The notes under the pieces were generated by a model. It did no database searches. It saw only the letters and a list, made by a program, of their open reading frames with translations, and was not told the origin of the DNA. Positions 1 through 13,200 of a stretch of DNA of 64,000 nucleotides are shown here, piece by piece (within the stretch, counting starts at the first letter, position 1; each line of letters starts with the position of its first letter). The stretch spans positions 992,001 to 1,056,000 of the forward strand of contig JACAXG010000064.1 in NCBI GenBank assembly GCA_018881555.1, written 5' to 3'. Position numbers and translations under genes: made by a program. This DNA comes from Amblyornis subalaris (taxonomy: Eukaryota; Chordata; Aves; Passeriformes; Ptilonorhynchidae).

Positions 1-293
1 TGAAAACATTTTCAATCTGTTGGTCCATATTTGATACCTCCAAGTTTCTTAAAAGAGTTGTTTGGCCAGGTGTTGTTCTATTTAGTTTCAAACATATTTT
101 AGAATGCAGGGAAAATTCAAAGGAACTGGGGTAAAACAACCCAATATTTTAAAAGAAAAATGTGAGTAATAGTAATTGGAGCACTAAATTTCTGTCTGAC
201 TTCTATCCTGGGCAAAAAAAAAAAAAATAGCATGACCAAGATGTGAATTGTTTAATAAGGAATTTAAATGGCAATATGTAAATCAGAGTTCAA
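1..293. other. no gene seen
   Basis: AT-rich single-copy-looking DNA. A 13-base A run lies at about 216-228. I see no coding or repeat signature. Confidence 0.5.
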
Positions 294-512
294 CCATAGA
301 ATNATAGTATAATTTGGGTTGGAAAGGACCCACAAGGGTCATCAAGTCCAGCCCCCGGCCCTGCACAGGACAGCCCCAAGAATCCCACCCTGTGCCTGAG
401 AGAGTTGTGCAAACTCTCCTTGAGCTCTGTCAGGCTCGGTGCTGTGACCACTTCCCTGAGGAGCCTGTCCCAGCGCCCAACCACCCTCTGGGTGAAGAAT
501 CTTTTTCAAAGT
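294..512 (-). mobile_element. CR1 LINE fragment, 3' end
   Basis: The low-coordinate end carries the CR1 3' terminus in reverse (CATAGAATNATAG), followed by the usual GGTTGGAAAGGACC block and, further in, the reverse complement of the ORF2 C-terminal coding region. Minus-strand translation gives the segment LREVVTAPSLTELKESL, typical of the end of CR1 reverse-transcriptase ORF2. The element is 5'-truncated at about 512, as most CR1 copies are. Its 3' tail resembles that of the copy at 25950 and the tail of the SINE at 21242, so all three probably share one CR1 subfamily. Confidence 0.9.
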
Positions 513-2173
513 GTTAAAACAGATCTTTCTAAAAGAATATGGTGTATATTTTTCTGAAGACAGCAGGCTTGGATGAAAGACAATAATGTCAAAACAGTAG
601 AAATCACGATGATATTTGACTTTACACCAGAAACAACTTGTACAAGAACTTAGAGTATATGAAACAAATCTGTAGATGTTGAACTTTTTACAACCAGTTG
701 ACTGATAGTTTTCGACANGTAATTGCAAACAGAGTGTATATTTAGTTGGGTTTCTAAGCAGAAAATANTGAAATGAGAGGTTACTGAGACACACACAAAG
801 TGTGCTTTTATCAACTGCCAAGTTATTCATGAAAGAATAAAGAATAATGTATTAGCCCCTTTCCTCTTGGAAATTAGTGACTTTGTTAAAAATCATGACT
901 TCTGAGTGTGACATAGTCAGAAAGGCTAATATGACTCNCGGATACATAAATTAGGGGATTTTTGAGTGTATGGGCAGAAAATATACAGCCTCTCAATTTG
1001 ATAAAGTATCACAACTGTAGGATTGCTCCTTCTGGTTCTGGTCTCTGCATTTCAGGATGGATACCAAAATGTTNGAAAGGTCACATGTGTAGCTTAAGCT
1101 GCCCACCAATTATCACATACAGAACTGAAAAGTGAATNAAAGATTCCTTTATCTCTCAGGCAATCACACAGAAAGGTCTAACCTAGAGTAAAAAGCTCAG
1201 ACAAGAAATAAGTAATGATCTTTCAACAGGCAAGGTACTTAACCATCAGAACAACTTATCAACAGCTTTGATGGATTTTCTACCCCTGGAAAATTTTAAA
1301 TAAATATTGGATGTTTTTCTGAAAGCTCTGTCGCAACTCAAGGAGAGTTAATGGTCTTGAAAAGGAATCAGTTAAAGCATGTCCTATGGCTTGGTTTATG
1401 CATTTTACACTGGATAATTGATGTGGTTTCTGCTGGATTTAAAAGCTGCTACACTAGGAAAAGAGAAACNTATTCAAGAGTTGTAACTAGGATTTGAGGT
1501 CTAGAACACAGCATTTTCCTGTTTAACACTTGAGTGGATGACTTGGGTGTCCATGTTGTGGTCAGACTACATGATGAGACAGTGACTTGTGAATTNTGTC
1601 ATATTTACTGTTTCCAGTATTTATCTATCACTGTTAGGGCTTATTTCACATTAGTAACCTGATGCTGAATTTTTCTGAAAGGCTGGAAATTAGAATCCTT
1701 CGTTTCACAGAGAATCTTGAGTATAATGTGAAGTCATGGTCCTTCAGCTTCTTGTTGAAAGTTCTGAAAATGGTCTAGGGAAAGCTTAGCCATCTGTTCA
1801 AGCTTTCTCTGTTGTAGATATTGACATTTGCTAAAGGCAGCTCTGCTTTTCCCAAACTNCTCCCTGCTGTCCAGTCATTACAGCTCCAAGACAACCAAAC
1901 CTTGTGAAACCCAGTGGCTTAACTCATCTTTCTCATACAATTTGGATCTCTTTCCAAGTAGCCACTTCTGGTTTCCACAAATATCCTCTGAGACCTCGAG
2001 AAAAAGGTAATTGTATATCTTCTGCTACAAATACTCAGCTGTTTATTCAAACTCGTTTCACATAACTTCTATCTGCTTATCTTCACTATTGAACCAGTAA
2101 GGTCTTGGCTGTAAAGACCAGTTAATCAGTCAACCAACAGAGAATATCTTAATGTGAGGACCCTGATTTAATT
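513..2173. other. no gene seen
   Basis: About 1.7 kb of AT-rich DNA with scattered short open frames (60 codons or fewer beyond the CR1 overlap) and several single n bases. I recognise no repeat or RNA gene. Confidence 0.45.
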
Positions 2174-2830
2174 CATAGAATCACACCATTGTTGGTTTGG
2201 AAGGGACCTTAAAGATCATTTAATTCCAAGCCCTCTACCACGGGCAGGGACACCTTCCACTAGACCAGGTTGCTCCAAGCCCCATCCAGCCCAGCCTTGA
2301 ACACTTCCAGGGAAGGGACAGCCACAGCTTCTCTGGGCAACCTGTGCCAGGGCTTCACCATCCTCCCAGGGAAGAATTTCTTCCTAATAACTAATCTAAA
2401 TCTCTTTCAGTTTGAAGCCATTCCCCCTTGTCCTATCACTACACAACCTTGTTAAAAGACTCTCCAGAAATTTTGTAGGCCCCCATTAAGNACTGGAAAT
2501 CAGCAATAAGGTCTCCTTGGAGCCTTATCTTCTCCAGACTGAATAACCCTAGCTGTCTCAGCCTGTCTTTGCAGGAGAAGTGCTCCAGCCCTCTGATCAT
2601 CATCATGATCTCCTCTGTACTTGCTCCAACAGGTCAANGCTGTTTCTGTGCTCAGGACCCAGGTGCAGTCTCGCCAGAANCCTCACAGAGTATTGGGGGA
2701 GAATCACTTCCCATGACCTGCTGGTCACCCTGCTTTTGCTGCAGCCCAGGATTCATTTGGCTTTATGGGCTGCAAGTGCACATTGTTGTTGTATTGCCAT
2801 GCATCACTAAGTTAACAAAGATCTCGGGAA
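2174..2830 (-). mobile_element. CR1 LINE fragment
   Basis: Begins with CATAGAATCACACCATTGTTGG and reads through the reverse complement of the CR1 3' region: GGGCAGGGACACCTTCCACTAG, then the blocks around CTTCTCCAGACTGAATAACC and GATCATCATCATGATCTCC. It ends near the block that usually reads GGCTGCAAGCGCACATTG. About 650 bp are present. The distal end past about 2810 is diverged, so the boundary is approximate. It belongs to a different CR1 group from the copy at 294, judged by its different 3' terminal block. Confidence 0.92.
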
Positions 2831-4510
2831 GTTCACGGAGCTCACACTGTGAGAAATAATGCAGAGAACATTAACATATCTTTTTTCCCTCATATATTCA
2901 TTTAAATCATATCAATCCACTCTAAAGTCTAATTTTGACTCTGTCAGAGGTCCTTTATTATGTTATTATGATCACATGTAGCAGCACAAATTCATTGATG
3001 TAAATCTATACATAACACGTTAGTTAATGGTTTCCTAAATGCATTGAAGACTCAGTCTGCTTCCGGAGGTTTACAGTGCCATGACATTTAAATCTATATC
3101 AAAGTATCCTTCCCACAAGCAGTTTCATGATGACCAGTTAAGTTTAGTCAAACTTTGCTGTACATCTGCTCTACAGTGCATAACATATTCTAAAAAGCCA
3201 AGAATATGACAAACAGGAATCATTAAATACCACCAGCCTANGTAAAAAAAAAAACTTTATAGAGATTAATAAAATTACAAGGGTAATAAAGCAAAACCTT
3301 TCAACCCGNGGGAAAATAATAATCCCTCTTATAAGATTTCTGATATTTAGGGTTATTGAGGATGGAATTACTTTATCTTAGTTATTGATTTCCAAGCCTA
3401 CATGATTACTGTTCTTTAAACATTGCAGAGTCATACTGTGCTTTGCTGCAGACTCTAAACCAACAAGCAGCTGAAAGGCCACTGGAGCCCAAAACCCACA
3501 ACATTCCATTTGAGGTCTTTTTCCCATTTTCAACTGACACAGGAAACTTCTGTTTAGGCCCCTTTTCTTTATCAAAAGTAAAATTACATCCCACCTACCT
3601 CCCTTCCTCCCTCTAGCNTGCTATTCAGTGATTAACAGCAGCCTTTGTAGACAATAATTTCTTCCTTTATATTAATCAGTAGATTAATCAGGAGCAGAGT
3701 GACTCACTCCACCAACAAACATGAAAGTCCTGCTGGGTCATCTGCACTTCCTTCCACTGGAGCAGAAGGTATAAGCCTATGCTCAATTGCCTCAATTCTT
3801 GATGCTCAAATATCTCTATCTACTCTTTTTTCAGCCTAATAGGCAAGTTATCAGGGAAATTTCTCCTTAACTGGTGATTTGGAAGCTCTCGTTTTCACTT
3901 CTAGAAGTGGATGAATGAAAAAAGAGTCTGCCCAGTAGACACTTCAGAGAATCATGATTTCAAGCAGATGAAAACTACACTGATGAAAGACCCTTCTATA
4001 CTGCCAGAGTAGTCTAAAAGACAACTTTGGTCTGTCTCTTTTTAACAAAATGAGAGTCAGGCTCAGAAATCTAAAAACATCATGATGTCCATTAGGACCT
4101 GGTGCTCATAAAATCCCAGTCTGGGCTGTACCGGGACCATGATGCCCATTCAGAAGAGGGAGCTGCACTAAGATCCTACATGCACAGAGACATGGAGAAC
4201 ACAGCACAGAGAATAAAAGCTGCAGACTAGCATCCAACACCTGCTTTTGTACAGAAAGCAAGAGTTTGCTGTCTCCAAAACAAGAATGCATGAAATTCCG
4301 GCTGTGTTGCGCTCTGCACGTCAGTTCTCCCTATCGCCCTTCAAACTTGAGAAAAAGGAGATTTTTATTTGTTCTCCTTCAAGAGTTATTCTCTTGATTA
4401 AGCAGCTCTTGCACCTGCCCTGAACGAGGCTGCATTTGGACAGCAGGCAAAGGAGACTGATTTTACATGATGCCTGTGACAGGGAGACCCTTTGGCCATA
4501 AGGGGCATAG
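2831..4510. other. no gene seen
   Basis: Single-copy-looking DNA. A short A run is at 3243-3254. No coding exon, repeat or RNA gene is recognised. Confidence 0.45.
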
Positions 4511-4538
4511 AAAGAGCATAATAATTATTATGCTCTTT
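4511..4538. repeat. perfect 28-bp palindrome
   Basis: The 14 bases AAAGAGCATAATAA are followed at once by their exact reverse complement TTATTATGCTCTTT, with no spacer. The match stops at both outer flanks. It lies just left of an AT-rich block (about 4620-4830) with several homeodomain-like ATTA cores. Confidence 0.95.
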
Positions 4539-7412
4539 TCAGTGGTTATTACACATGTACAAGAGAAAAGAGGAAACTGCGGGATGTCTAATGTGGTAGA
4601 AGGAAAACTGAAGCCATTACTGATATCTTAATATCTGTTCAGTATTTAGCAGGAGAGTCTTACCAGGCTTCAGCCTCTCAGTTGGGAGAAATTACAATGC
4701 CATATGAATAATAGATGAAGTGCTATTTTGATGATGTAAATTAGTATTAATGCAGAAGATTATTTTAATAGTGTGCATAAATGGAATTTTCAGTGCTGAA
4801 AGGAACCCTAATTAAATCTGATTCTTTCAACCATTCGCTGCTACGCCACTCACCATTTTGGCACGGGGGGAGTCTGTTTGTTTTCTCTAACACTTATTTC
4901 TGTCTCCTCTTTAAATCATTTATTGTTATATTTAGTCACTACAATCAAAAAGTAAAATAAAACCCTAATAATGAAGTCAAACAAGAAGCCTTTTAAAAAT
5001 GCAGAGCANGCCGTACCAGAAGGAAAACTTGCCAGCACCTAGGGAGAGTCATATTGGGGACAGGCATGCTTTAATGCTAGGAAGGTGGAGAAACTGCTTT
5101 CCATTCCTCTTGCTGGTTTTCCTCAAACNAAACTTTGGAATTTCATCAGCGCAGAACAGCCAAGAGCTGTTCCTGCAGAAAGCCCAAGGGATTTTGCTGC
5201 CTCGACCTTCGCTTTGCCCGCTGCACACGACGTATGCAATATGGACTGCTCAGTGATACACATTGACCATTACCACGTAATTGGAACACTGCACTAGATC
5301 TGGCTTGGGAAAAACAGNCAGTCACATCACATCTTTCAAAGGTTTTTGTCCCACAGGAATTTCCCATTCAGCAGGCGTCTATCCAAAGCCCTGATCACTT
5401 AGCAGTGACCGCCCTATTTGGACTGACCTTCTGCAAGCTCAAGTGCTTCTAAATAACGTTTTCTAATCCATGTGCAGGGAAAGAATTATATCAATGAGAT
5501 TACTGTACCACCTGTCACGTGCTGTGCTAGTCTNTTGAGCAATACTTATGACCATGCATTGTGCTATAAAGCATAATGAACAGTGACAAGATATCAATGG
5601 CATATTCATCTGAAGAATCACTATTTATATGTTTTATGACANGGCGGTTTCATAATTTATTGTAATATTGCTTGGTGTTGTAAATACATTGTGCAATAGT
5701 TTCTAATGTATGTTCACAGTACATTATTGCAGAACTGAGATTAAACTCAGGTGTTTATTACTGGGGCATTTTTAATCTGGTACAAATCATAAAGGAGAAG
5801 CCAGGAGTGACTCACCAGATTGGTAGAAATTTGAGTTAATGAAATACTTACATGAGAACAATAGTTGCTGTCAAACCAGGAGGCCATTGACAANGGAGTG
5901 CAGGGCTTCTGCATTCAGGACAGTGAATGACATTTATTTCAAGTTCATTTCATTTGCTTTTGTTCTGGCAATATCGATACAGATATAAATGCCTGCTTAC
6001 AGAAAAAAAATAGTTTTTTGAATCACTCCCCTGGATAAAGAAAGTATGAGGAGTCTAAGTTTTTGTTGTTCTCCTGTGACCTTCAACAACATCTCTCACA
6101 GATAGGGATAGAGATTAGCACCTCTGCAGGTCCAAGTTTTCCATCTCCATAGATGCCNCTGGCTCCTCAAACCTGTCAGCAGAGCAGATGGTATCAGTGC
6201 ACCTCAAGCAACCTGTTGTTCTGAAGAGTTGGGAGAGCTGCACACCCAGGCCCTGGAAAAAAGCGAAGGGGAAAAAAGCCACTGTGATCAAGGCACAGGT
6301 ATTTGTTTTTACACATCTATCCACCAATCAAGTCATACCTGTTTCTCCTCCTAAATCTCATTTTGCTACTAAAGAGAACATCATTTTGAGGTCTGCAGTA
6401 ACCACGTCTGTCTCCTCCAGATCCATCCTTCAGGACTCACATTTTCAAGGATGCTCACAAAATTTCAGACCTGGGTGCAAGCACAGCATACAGTGTATTG
6501 CAGAAAATCAATTAAGTTCACAAACCCCAGCAGAAGTATATGGAAATGTCAGTTCAGGTCCAGCACCAATAAGTCTATTTCAACACTGGTATCTATTGTC
6601 ACATTTAATTTTCTTCTATGACTTTTATTGTGTGATGAGGTTGTGGTTCTTCTGTGCCGTTCTTCAGGGCCAGCACTAGGGTGAGATTTTTCAGTAAGAC
6701 CTGCACCTTGCACAAAAATGGGAGGTTAAAATAATATGTGGCTAATAATTAACTCATCTTCCCATAATTTTAAATTTCTCATAACACTATATTAAAAAAT
6801 ATAGTGCAGTCATAGACCTAGAGGTATATCACTGCCATCAGTGTCATAAAAATTGCTCTCGGAGAAGCAATAATGAGAACTCCAGCTTTGCATATTCTCA
6901 GCCCGCTTTCAGGGTGTGTGATGTGTCACTGCTACTTGTCTGCAGTCATTAAGGGGGTCATCTGACAAGACAGACCTGAACTTGGACTTCAGTGTTTTCA
7001 TCATGGAAATTTAAGCTTCACTCAGATGTNTTGACCTGAAACAGGCACTTAATCAAAAGGGATCTCCGCTCAGAAAGAGAAAGCTGCGGTTTTTCCAGTA
7101 AAGGCTAAAAATACGGTTGANGCGGCTGTGCATTTAATTGCACATCTGTTTGCAAGGTTATGATTTCCATTCCAGTTCACTGACATTTATTTTCAAGACA
7201 CTTCCAAGCTGATTAGAAATTCTGCATGTAAGTCTAGCAACCANAAAACTTGTGAAGAGGTGTGTTGTAGCTGAAGAGAGAAAGTGACATCTTAAAATCC
7301 TCCTTAACATTTTCCAAATACTCTGAGTACATCATCTTAGGAAAGTTTATTTCTTCTTTGACTTTCTTTTGAAATGTAGAGAAAATAAATTTGTGTTGAA
7401 CTAGGCTATCTA
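4539..7412. other. no gene seen
   Basis: About 2.9 kb without a supportable gene. The block at about 4620-4830 is rich in TAAT/ATTA cores and looks like possible conserved non-coding DNA. The plus-strand open frame at 6188-6679 (163 codons) matches nothing I know and is of chance length. A small inverted repeat (9-bp arms, 4-bp loop) is at 6785-6806. Confidence 0.4.
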
Positions 7413-8100
7413 AGTTTGAGCTTCATTCTGAAAGCAGTTATTGACAAAATAATTTGTGTCAGTTTTCTTTCTACCTTGAATTTCAAGATTAAGGTCTTTA
7501 AGTTTGGGTGTCAACTCAAAAACTAAAGCAAAAAACCAGATACCTAGAGAACCACTAAGTTCTTCATACTGCTTACCCCTCTCAGCCAGGAAGTGGCATA
7601 TTTCTGGAAGGAGATTTTGAAATCTCGTCAGTGTCTTTTGTCGCAGTATCGTGTGGAGAAGGTAGGCAGCTGTAACAGGCACTATTAAAAGATAATTTTG
7701 AAAATGTAAGTAATGGAATCTGACAGGGATGAAATTTTCTGTCCTTAGGATGGTCTGTGGTACCAAAGAAGTGCTGTTAACCTTAGCAGGGACTTAGGGG
7801 CCCTGGAAAGATAACTCTTTCTAGTNCATAATCATCATCACTGAGGCAAGGGAAAACCACCAGCTGCTGCTATTGAAACAAGTTGATGAATCGATGGTTT
7901 CATGTCTTCCNTCCACCTTTTGAACAGCAAGAAAATGTTTCCTTCCAGTGGTTTCTTTGTTAAACTGCATTTTATGGACATCGTTCAAGTGAGTTCTGAG
8001 CTGTGTCGACAGCAGTGGCTGACTCATCCAAGAGGAAGATGGTAAGAATGGTGCTTCCAAATTTTTTCAATTTCTCGTCAAACTTTCCTCTTCAATTTCT
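7413..8100 (-). pseudogene. decayed hAT-type DNA transposase
   Basis: Not a complete gene: four blocks in family order can be read on the minus strand across different frames. First, about 8098-7985 gives KFDEKLKKFGS, then LLDESATAVDTAQ, the hAT LDES-T-(D)...AQ motif with the first acidic residue region. Second, about 7958-7916 gives ETTGRKHFLAVQKV, matching the TTGxDIFxAV block. Third, about 7895-7845 gives a frame with HQLVSIAAAGG, matching LVSIATDGAPSM, with the key Asp replaced by Ala. Fourth, 7664-7413 gives LTRFQNLLPEICHFLAERGK, an ELS motif, and KLKDLNLEIQGRKK, matching the RxxELLxEIxxFLxxKG...ELS...LxxLNLxLQG region. Spacing between blocks is close to that of Charlie/ZBED5/GTF2IRD2-like transposases. 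Frameshifts, stops and lost acidic residues show it is dead. Terminal inverted repeats were not found. Family identity is from remembered motif patterns. Confidence 0.7.
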
Positions 8101-9650
8101 ATTGCTGTCATACTCCTAGAAATCTGAATACCATGCATAACAATCAGAATATATATTTATAGTTTTCAAACGGGTTTGCAGTTACAAGGTGGGCCTCTTC
8201 TACCAGCTCAACATCTTCATTGCATTTTTTTTTTTGGAGAAGATTTCTGGTGCAAGATGTTGCAGCTTGAGGTTGGATTCATAAACATGAGTAGGACCAA
8301 TGCCAACCTCAGATCTGGGGGTATACCAGTCCTTCCACATTGGCTAATCTTCTGACTGATAAAGAACCTTCGTTTAAACACAGTTTGGTCTTCCAAACAG
8401 CTCAGAATGATGCCACATGCTCCCTTTTACTCATCATGCAAAGTGGCAGGGCAGAGGGCACAGATACCCAGTTTTTCATCCCCTGACACCTAAACTGGAA
8501 ATGCTTATACTGTTTTTCCAGATCTTCTTTGGCTTAATTTGTGCACCTTCTGTCAAAAGAATGCTGAACAAGCCTCTGGAAAACCAAAAGGAAGGTATTC
8601 TGAAGTAGGCACGTTGATGGATACTTCAGAGATTACTTGGCCTTAGCTATCCGCATTTCTGAAATTCAAATAATGATTGTTACTTACCTTGAGGGCATAC
8701 TGGGAAGATTAATTCATTAACTGTGTTCATAAAGCAGAACCGTATCTTTTGGCTCCTAATTTAAATTCAGTAGCCAATGTCAAGTTCCTAAATCAATATG
8801 TAGAAATGAGAACAAAAAGGATTTGTCTTTCAAAGGCGTTTGTGCCCATTCATCTCTCAGCAAGAACTCTCCTACTCTCTCTACTTTTAATTGACTCAGT
8901 TGAGAATTGGGAACCAAACATCTGACCATTATGATCTAAATTTGTGTTTGTCAGAGGAAAAATCCAGCCTAAATAATGTGGCTATTATACTCTCCACAGC
9001 AGCAGCTATCTATGATTAAAGTGTTATTCTCATTAACTTCATTATAAGCCTCTGCAATCAGAAGATACTTCACTAACGGGAACTTTCTGAGACTGTCTCT
9101 GCTCTGATTAAATGTCTTTGGTGCATATTTGCAATTGCAAACATACATACACATATATAAACATTTCAAATATCCGTGCCATACTCTTACCTCTGCAGAA
9201 CCATGGAGTAATTTTATCTCTTCATAAGACAGAGAGTATGTTGTCTTTTTCTTTCTTTTATTTCCTCCCTATTTCATGGATCATCTGACCATAGTATATT
9301 CATATTATAGGAGGACTGGAAAAGATCTGGATCTACATGTGAAATGTAGCTTTCCCCACTCCTCTTATCCTCTCATTTCTGTTTAGATGTAAACTTCATT
9401 TGTTTCAACTTCCTTTGAAGTAGCTGATGCTTTCAGGTGATGTCATTGGTTTGAGAATGAAGACTAAATCTTTGAATATAATATCATTTTCATTCTTCTG
9501 GGTTTCTGCCAGCTGCCTAGAGGGGTGATGAAAGAACTGTTTCCTTCATAGGTAGAATTTGTCCCCCAGGATGATTTAGAGGAAGATTTTACCTCTCTCT
9601 GAATCACTGCAGACTGCTACAGACAGGCATAGGCGATAAGTGATCTCAAA
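8101..9650. other. no gene seen
   Basis: Minus-strand bases just above 8100 may hold a few more decayed transposase codons (a frame with ISRSMTAIEIEEE at about 8145-8100). A T run is at 8226-8236. Nothing else is recognised. Confidence 0.4.
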
Positions 9651-10276
9651 ATCACAGAATCACAGAATCAATTAGGTTGGAAAAGACCCCTGAGATCAAT
9701 GAGCCCAGACTTTGAACACCACCATGTCACTGGACCATGGCACTGAGTGCCACATCCAGGGATGGAAACTCCACCACCTCCCTGGGCAGCCCATTCCAAC
9801 GCCAGACCACCCTTTCAGTGAAGAAATTCTTCCTGATGTCCAGCCTGAACCTCTCCCGGCACAGCTTGGGGTCATTTGCTCTCGTCCTGTCGCTGGTTGC
9901 CTGGGAGAAGGGACTGCCCCGCCACCTGGCTACATCGTGCTGTCAGGGAGATGCAGAGAGTGACAAGGTCCCTCCTGAGCCTCCTCTTCTCTAGGCTTGA
10001 GCCCCTCTAGCTCCTTCAGCTGCTCCTCACAAGATTAGTGCTCCAGACCCTTCCCCAGCTCTGTTCTGTTCTCTGGACCTCCTCCAGCCCCTCAATGTCC
10101 TTCTTGAACTGAGAGGCCCAGAGCTGGACACAGCACTCAAGGTGTGGCCTCCCCAGTGCCCAGCACAGAGGGACAATCACCGCCCTGGGCCTGCTGCCCA
10201 CACTGCTGCTCACACAGAATGCCAGGATGCCACCGGCCTTCCTGCCCACCTGGGCACACGCCAGCTCACGTTCAGG
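9651..10276 (-). mobile_element. CR1 LINE fragment with ORF2 C-terminus
   Basis: Starts with two copies of ATCACAGA, the reversed CR1 3' terminal repeat, then AATCAATTAGGTTGGAAAAG. Minus-strand translation near 10180-10060 gives [20 protein letters not shown], the characteristic reverse-transcriptase C-terminal motif of avian CR1. GC is clearly higher than in the flanks. About 625 bp are kept, truncated at the 5' side near 10276. Good preservation suggests a moderately young copy of a different subfamily from that at 2174. Confidence 0.95.
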
Positions 10277-13200
10277 ATGCCCTACAGATCAGAGTGGTGT
10301 AAGTGCAGGAGTTGGATTTTTGCCTTTATCCATAGAATTTTGCACTGCCTACCTCCTATGACTACTGCAGGATGTCATGGCAAAGCCCGTGGTCTTTTTG
10401 CATGCCATACTATAGCATTGGCAATTGATATTTTCATTATAAGTCTTATCACAGACTGTTATAAATGCTTTATTGGCCTGTGAAGGCATGTGGAATAAAT
10501 TTTTATAGACTTTTCTATACTGCACATTTATTATATGCTTGTTTATAATTGTAAGGAATTGAACTTGTTGAACCAAGTAATCTAGTCCAGAATTTGCATG
10601 TTCACTTTCGTGTGACCAGTTCTTTAATCAGCCAAACGCCTTCAGTGGATTTTTCAAGTCTCCTTACGCAATTGATTTGTGTGTAAATACAACAATCTGG
10701 ACAAATCCAAGCTGCAGCCACTTGTTGAAGTTGTGAACTCGCAGTACATTCTGCACTTAGCCACTTGAGTCCAGTTGTGGAAACAATCCCATTTCAGGGA
10801 AGCATTTAAACACAGAGAATAATTGGTTGAGATGACTGGGATTATGATGGCTTTGTAAGGATTTCTAAGGCAAACAGGACACCGGGATAATGCAGTCAAG
10901 GCCTCCCATGCTTACAGTTAACAGAGCACCAAGGAACTGTGTGACCAACACTTCTCTCAGATGCATCAGAATATAGGAAACTAAATAAGCAACCAGGCAT
11001 AGATTCATTGGGTTGAAAGAGGAAATCACTGCCTTAGAAAGCACCCGTACCGCTGGCTGTGGTGTAACTCTAGCTGCTTATCTGACCAGCTGAATTTACA
11101 GCACAGATGGATCTGGCCTCACCCCATGGTCACTTCCAGCTGCATAGGGGTTTTTCAGACTCATTCTGAAGGAAGATCTTTGAATTTCTGTGGGTACCAA
11201 TAAACATCCAATGGTTTGGAGGATGGTCTTACTTTTCCCCACTGTGTGATACCATGGCAAGTCTCTTTGCTTCTTTCAATTCTATTTTTCTACACTACAA
11301 AATAGCACAAAACTCTACCCACCACCAAGCTGTGGTAAAAACAAAGCAGTTTGTAAGAGTAAAAGCCACTTCTGTTTCTAAATACTCCCACACTTTCCAT
11401 ATTGCGGAAGGGAAATGGTAATGAATATACAGGATTTGTTCTTGTTTCCTGCTAAGGTTTTTACACTTGCTTTGGGTTAAGATACTGGGTTCATACCTGG
11501 GCAACGTCTGGAGTCTCCAGCAGGAGGTTTGAATCCATGGCATTATTAAAATGAGCTGTAGTTCACTTTGCCAGAAAACAGAAGTTATTAGGGAGCAGAA
11601 GGGGCTCAAGCAGGACTAACCTTTTTATACTCCTTTAGTGCCAAAATATTGTTCTTGGGAACACCTTTCTCATGCTCTTCTTGTTTTCCTCTTGGGTGGT
11701 CAACAGCAGAAGCCCAGAGTGCAGGTCAGGCAATAAGAAGATTTCTCAGCAGGGTCTGAAGTCAAAAAAGATCCAGAATCACTGAGCCAAAGCTGTGTAG
11801 ACCTGCTAAATCTGTTCTTAGCCTAGCTCTGCTACAGGAAATTATTACCTATCCTTACACCCTGCTTCCATCTGGCTTTCCGTTGGTTCCCTAAGCAAAA
11901 AAAAAAATCAAAGTTCTTAATTTGTAATTGAATAAGCGAAATGTCAATGGCACTTTGAGAATTATACTGTATTAAGTAGTCCATGCAGTCCTCAACAGAG
12001 TAGTTGAGAGAAAAGATCTTGAAAGGCTTTGTATTAAATAAGTGAAGACAAGAGGAACACATCACACAAGAGACGCTGATAAACAAACAAAGGCCTTATC
12101 TGAACATATGTCTATAACCATTGTCAAATGATTAAAGAATCACAATTTTTTCACTTTGGAAGAATGTATAAATAAGTGGTGTTTAAAGCTTTAAAGAGTA
12201 AGACCTGTGGTCTCACATTTTATTGATTCAGGTGCTATTTATCTGCATGTATATTTCCCTGCAACTAAACAAAAATGGTTCCTATTATATTCTATTCCTT
12301 TCAGAAAAAAAAAAAAAAAATCAAACATATCCTGCCTGGGAGAAAAGCCAAAATGTTGAAAAGATATGATGAATGAGTGTAGACATTAGCTGAAGCAGGA
12401 ACACTGAACAAAAAATGCCAGGCATCGGCATGATACNGCTTTTATTGTCAGTAGAGAATCTGAAGGCTGGCACTTGTTAAAGGATAAGCACTTATATTTT
12501 TTTCAATTTAATACTTAACTCTGTATAGACTNAATGCTGGCTATTTTTAATTAAATGTCTATCTCTGTCACACCAGTCCCCAAGCAAACAGCCTGGAAAC
12601 CACACAAAAGATACAGGGGCTGCTGCTGATCGGTTCCTGAGACTCACNAAGCAGCTTCTCTGTGCTGGCTCCCAGAGCAGGAAGCCAACATTTTCTTCTT
12701 CCCCATGCAAGCTGAAATCTGCAGTCNAAGAGGGTTATGGAAACCTTTTCCTCACTGGGGAACTTTCCTGGGTCACAAATCCCCCAGTCATTTGAAAATC
12801 GGCTGCAAAGCACAGCAAAGTTTTTTGGTGATGTTCCCATACAACTTCAGGTTTTGTTCAGTTCTGCAAACAGCTTGAAATGCCCTACCGTGCCCTTGAC
12901 GTCCACAGAGATGNGTGGGTCCTGTGGAAGATTCATGANCCAACAGAGATCAGGTGGGATGTGCCAAAAGATAAATGTGCTAAGGTGGTGCTGAGTACCG
13001 AAGTTTACTCAGTGGTCACTGAGTGAATTACGAGCAGTTTTGTCATGATCCTCTCACACTGCCCAGTCCAAATAAAACAGTCAGTCCCTTTCAGCATACA
13101 GCAGTAAACACAATTTGCTCTGTCCTGCTCACAGTTATCTTGGTACAAATCCTTTGCCAGGCAAAGATGTGCAGCTGTGTTGCTGCAGTGCTACAGCAGG

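Noticed and set aside
6188..6679. 163-codon plus-strand open frame
   Set aside because: No recognised domain and chance length.
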